This document shows, one piece after another, positions 63,213 to 64,000 of a stretch of DNA of 64,000 bases. The DNA lies in NCBI GenBank assembly GCA_910575835.1, contig CAJTGB010000013.1:52090-116089 (forward strand), in the 5' to 3' direction. How positions within the stretch are numbered: position 1 is the stretch's first letter; each line of letters starts with the position of its first letter. Under the pieces are notes generated by a model, which ran no database searches, was not told the origin of the DNA, and worked only from the letters and a program-made list of their open reading frames with translations. The position numbers and the translations under genes are program-made. Source of the stretch: Lachnospiraceae bacterium. GTDB lineage: Bacteria > Bacillota > Clostridia > Lachnospirales > Lachnospiraceae.

Positions 63213-63396
63213 ATAGCTCCTCTCCTCTCTGACATAAAACCATTATGCTCCTGTTTCTGTCTTAACCCCAAACTCTGCAGCAGTCGCCAAATGTGCATGC
63301 AAGCATGCCCGCTTGGCTCGTTGCTCGCGGGAATAAGACTGTGATTATCAAGGTACGTTTACAAAACCCGGTTATACAAAATTTTGTAAGTTATGT

Positions 63397-63430
63397 CAAA
63401 AAAGGGGCTATCTGAATACGATAGCCCCTT
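63397..63430 (-). terminator. Terminator of tRNA-Thr
   Basis: AAGGGGCTAT and ATAGCCCCTT form a 10-bp stem with a 9-base loop, followed on the minus strand by TTTTTT, just after the tRNA. Confidence 0.92.
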
Positions 63431-63434
63431 ATGA

Positions 63435-63507
63435 AGCTGCCTAGCGGAATCGAACCGCCGACCTCCGCCTTACCAAGGCGACGCTCTACCGACTGAGCCA
63501 AGGCAGC
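63435..63507 (-). tRNA. tRNA-Thr (GGU)
   Basis: The minus strand folds as a cloverleaf: acceptor GCTGCCT/AGGCAGC, D-stem GCTC/GAGC, anticodon loop TTGGTAA with GGT anticodon (threonine, codons ACC/ACU) and a T-arm with GGTTCGATTCC. CCA is not encoded. This is the kind of tRNA sensed by the T-box before thrS. A consensus promoter and a terminator flank it. Confidence 0.96.
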
Positions 63508-63531
63508 ATACATGCGATATGCAACATTGAT

Positions 63532-63560
63532 ACTATACAATAATCAACCGGTCTTGTCAA
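63532..63560 (-). promoter_or_regulatory. Promoter of tRNA-Thr
   Basis: Minus strand TTGACA (63555-63560), 17-bp spacer, TATAGT (63532-63537), about 25 bp before the tRNA 5' end. Confidence 0.85.
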
Positions 63561-63665
63561 TATATTTTCCGCATTTTGACAAAATTTTTAACAAAAAACC
63601 AAACATAACCCCAAGGTTAATAACATTTCTCCCGTCCCTCGCTGTTCTCAGAACAACGAACTGAC

Positions 63666-63901
63666 TTTACTCAATTAACAGCTATCGGAAGACAAGCGGC
63701 GGTCTCATCAGACCATACATATTAAATACCGCACCCAAAAGATTCATCATACGGCATCCTTCTGTTATTGCATAATAACGGCTGCGTTCCTGACAAGCCC
63801 TGTGAAAAGAGTGAAACCAGTTCATACCCACAAATAAACAAAAAATCAGAAACCCAATCGCCGCTATCATCCATAACCCTGCAAGTATTCCGGCAAGCAA
63901 T
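63666..63901 (-). pseudogene. Truncated duplicate of the membrane MerR gene 3' end
   Basis: This 236-bp stretch matches 55933-56168 with no gaps and only a handful of mismatches. It includes the last 73 codons (from LLAGILAGLWMIAAIGF) of the membrane MerR gene plus the flank after its stop. The match ends abruptly at 63901, where an IS3-like element begins, so the rest of the second copy was either lost or lies beyond the insertion. It shows either an old tandem copy or a segmental duplication of this gene. Confidence 0.85.
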
Positions 63902-64000
63902 TGAAGTGCTATACTAAAGTTGTAACGGGAGTGGCTAATGAGATATAATAAAAATCACAAGAAAGAGGTATTCATTATGTCACAAAATTACACCCCCGAA
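63902..64000 (+). mobile_element. Left end of an IS3-family-like element (runs out of window)
   Basis: The sequence starting TTGAAGTGCTATACTAAAG interrupts the MerR gene duplicate at 63901. After a 75-bp leader, a new gene starts at 63977. The arrangement and the first codons fit the left end and orfA of an IS3-type element. The right end is outside the window, so terminal repeats and target duplication cannot be checked. Confidence 0.6.
63977..64000 (+). CDS. Start of transposase orfA, 3' end outside window
   Basis: ATG 63977 follows GAAAGAGG eight bases upstream and begins MSQNYTPE, the usual start of IS3-type OrfA proteins in Clostridia (MSQNYTPEFK...). Only eight codons are in the window, so the call rests on this start and the element context. 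Confidence 0.5.

Noticed and set aside
63213..63396. Palindromic GCATGCAAGCATGC text near 63294 as a regulatory site
   Set aside because: It is a short near-palindrome far from any promoter hexamers, and no second copy was noticed in the window.

Overview
The window looks like chromosome from a gut-type clostridium, most likely Lachnospiraceae. Signs are the moderate-G+C housekeeping genes with AGGAGG-type ribosome sites, a T-box-controlled thrS, a selenocysteine formate dehydrogenase with FocA, SEC-C and DUF1540 proteins, membrane-anchored MerR and PucR regulators, and Clostridia-style insertion sequences. Species cannot be named from sequence alone.

Layout. 1-2980: the end of a transposition module (ExeA/TniB-like ATPase plus an unknown protein) abutting a complete IS1182-family element with perfect 18-bp ends. 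3002-6275: a DUF1540 protein, then thrS and a hotdog thioesterase behind one threonine T-box leader. 6408-23640: a strikingly AT-rich surface-glycan locus on the minus strand (priming sugar transferase, epimerase, six glycosyltransferase or glycosyltransferase-like genes, polymerase, flippase, acyltransferase, pyruvyltransferase-like and FrhB-like modifiers). It is preceded by a DEAD/DEAH helicase with five helicase-associated repeats. 23722-34975: housekeeping and signalling (YdcF, SEC-C, a response regulator/kinase/lipoprotein operon, asnB, purA, cls). 35091-40601: a hybrid kinase, a palindromic repeat, an acetyltransferase, an AraC regulator and a NUDIX protein. 40610-51376: a formate unit (focA, NuoF-C/GltD-like fusion, Sec-FDH, fdhD, moeA) with an independent AAA/DUF4143 gene inside and a divergent PucR regulator. 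51404-57720: a MITE with 8-bp target duplication, a sortase-anchored protein, and a junk zone of gene remnants. 57867-64000: a MocR-type regulator, glnS, glgX, tRNA-Thr, and a truncated duplicate of a membrane MerR gene cut by an IS3-like element.

The most interesting system is at the glycan locus. A 416-bp segment carrying a good outward-facing promoter (TTGACA-17-TAAGAT with TGn) is bracketed by perfect 30-bp inverted repeats, each itself a 9-9-9 dyad like a site-specific recombinase site. Flipping it would aim the promoter at the helicase and, potentially, the whole glycan operon. A degenerate third site, together with a conserved 22-bp motif, sits in inverted orientation at the far end of the locus. 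Two genes inside carry G10 tracts, so the locus appears to have several layers of phase variation. One of its enzymes is a bacterial GT6 (ABO blood-group family) with the NXN motif. No recombinase gene is visible in the window. All inversion claims are inference from repeat structure.
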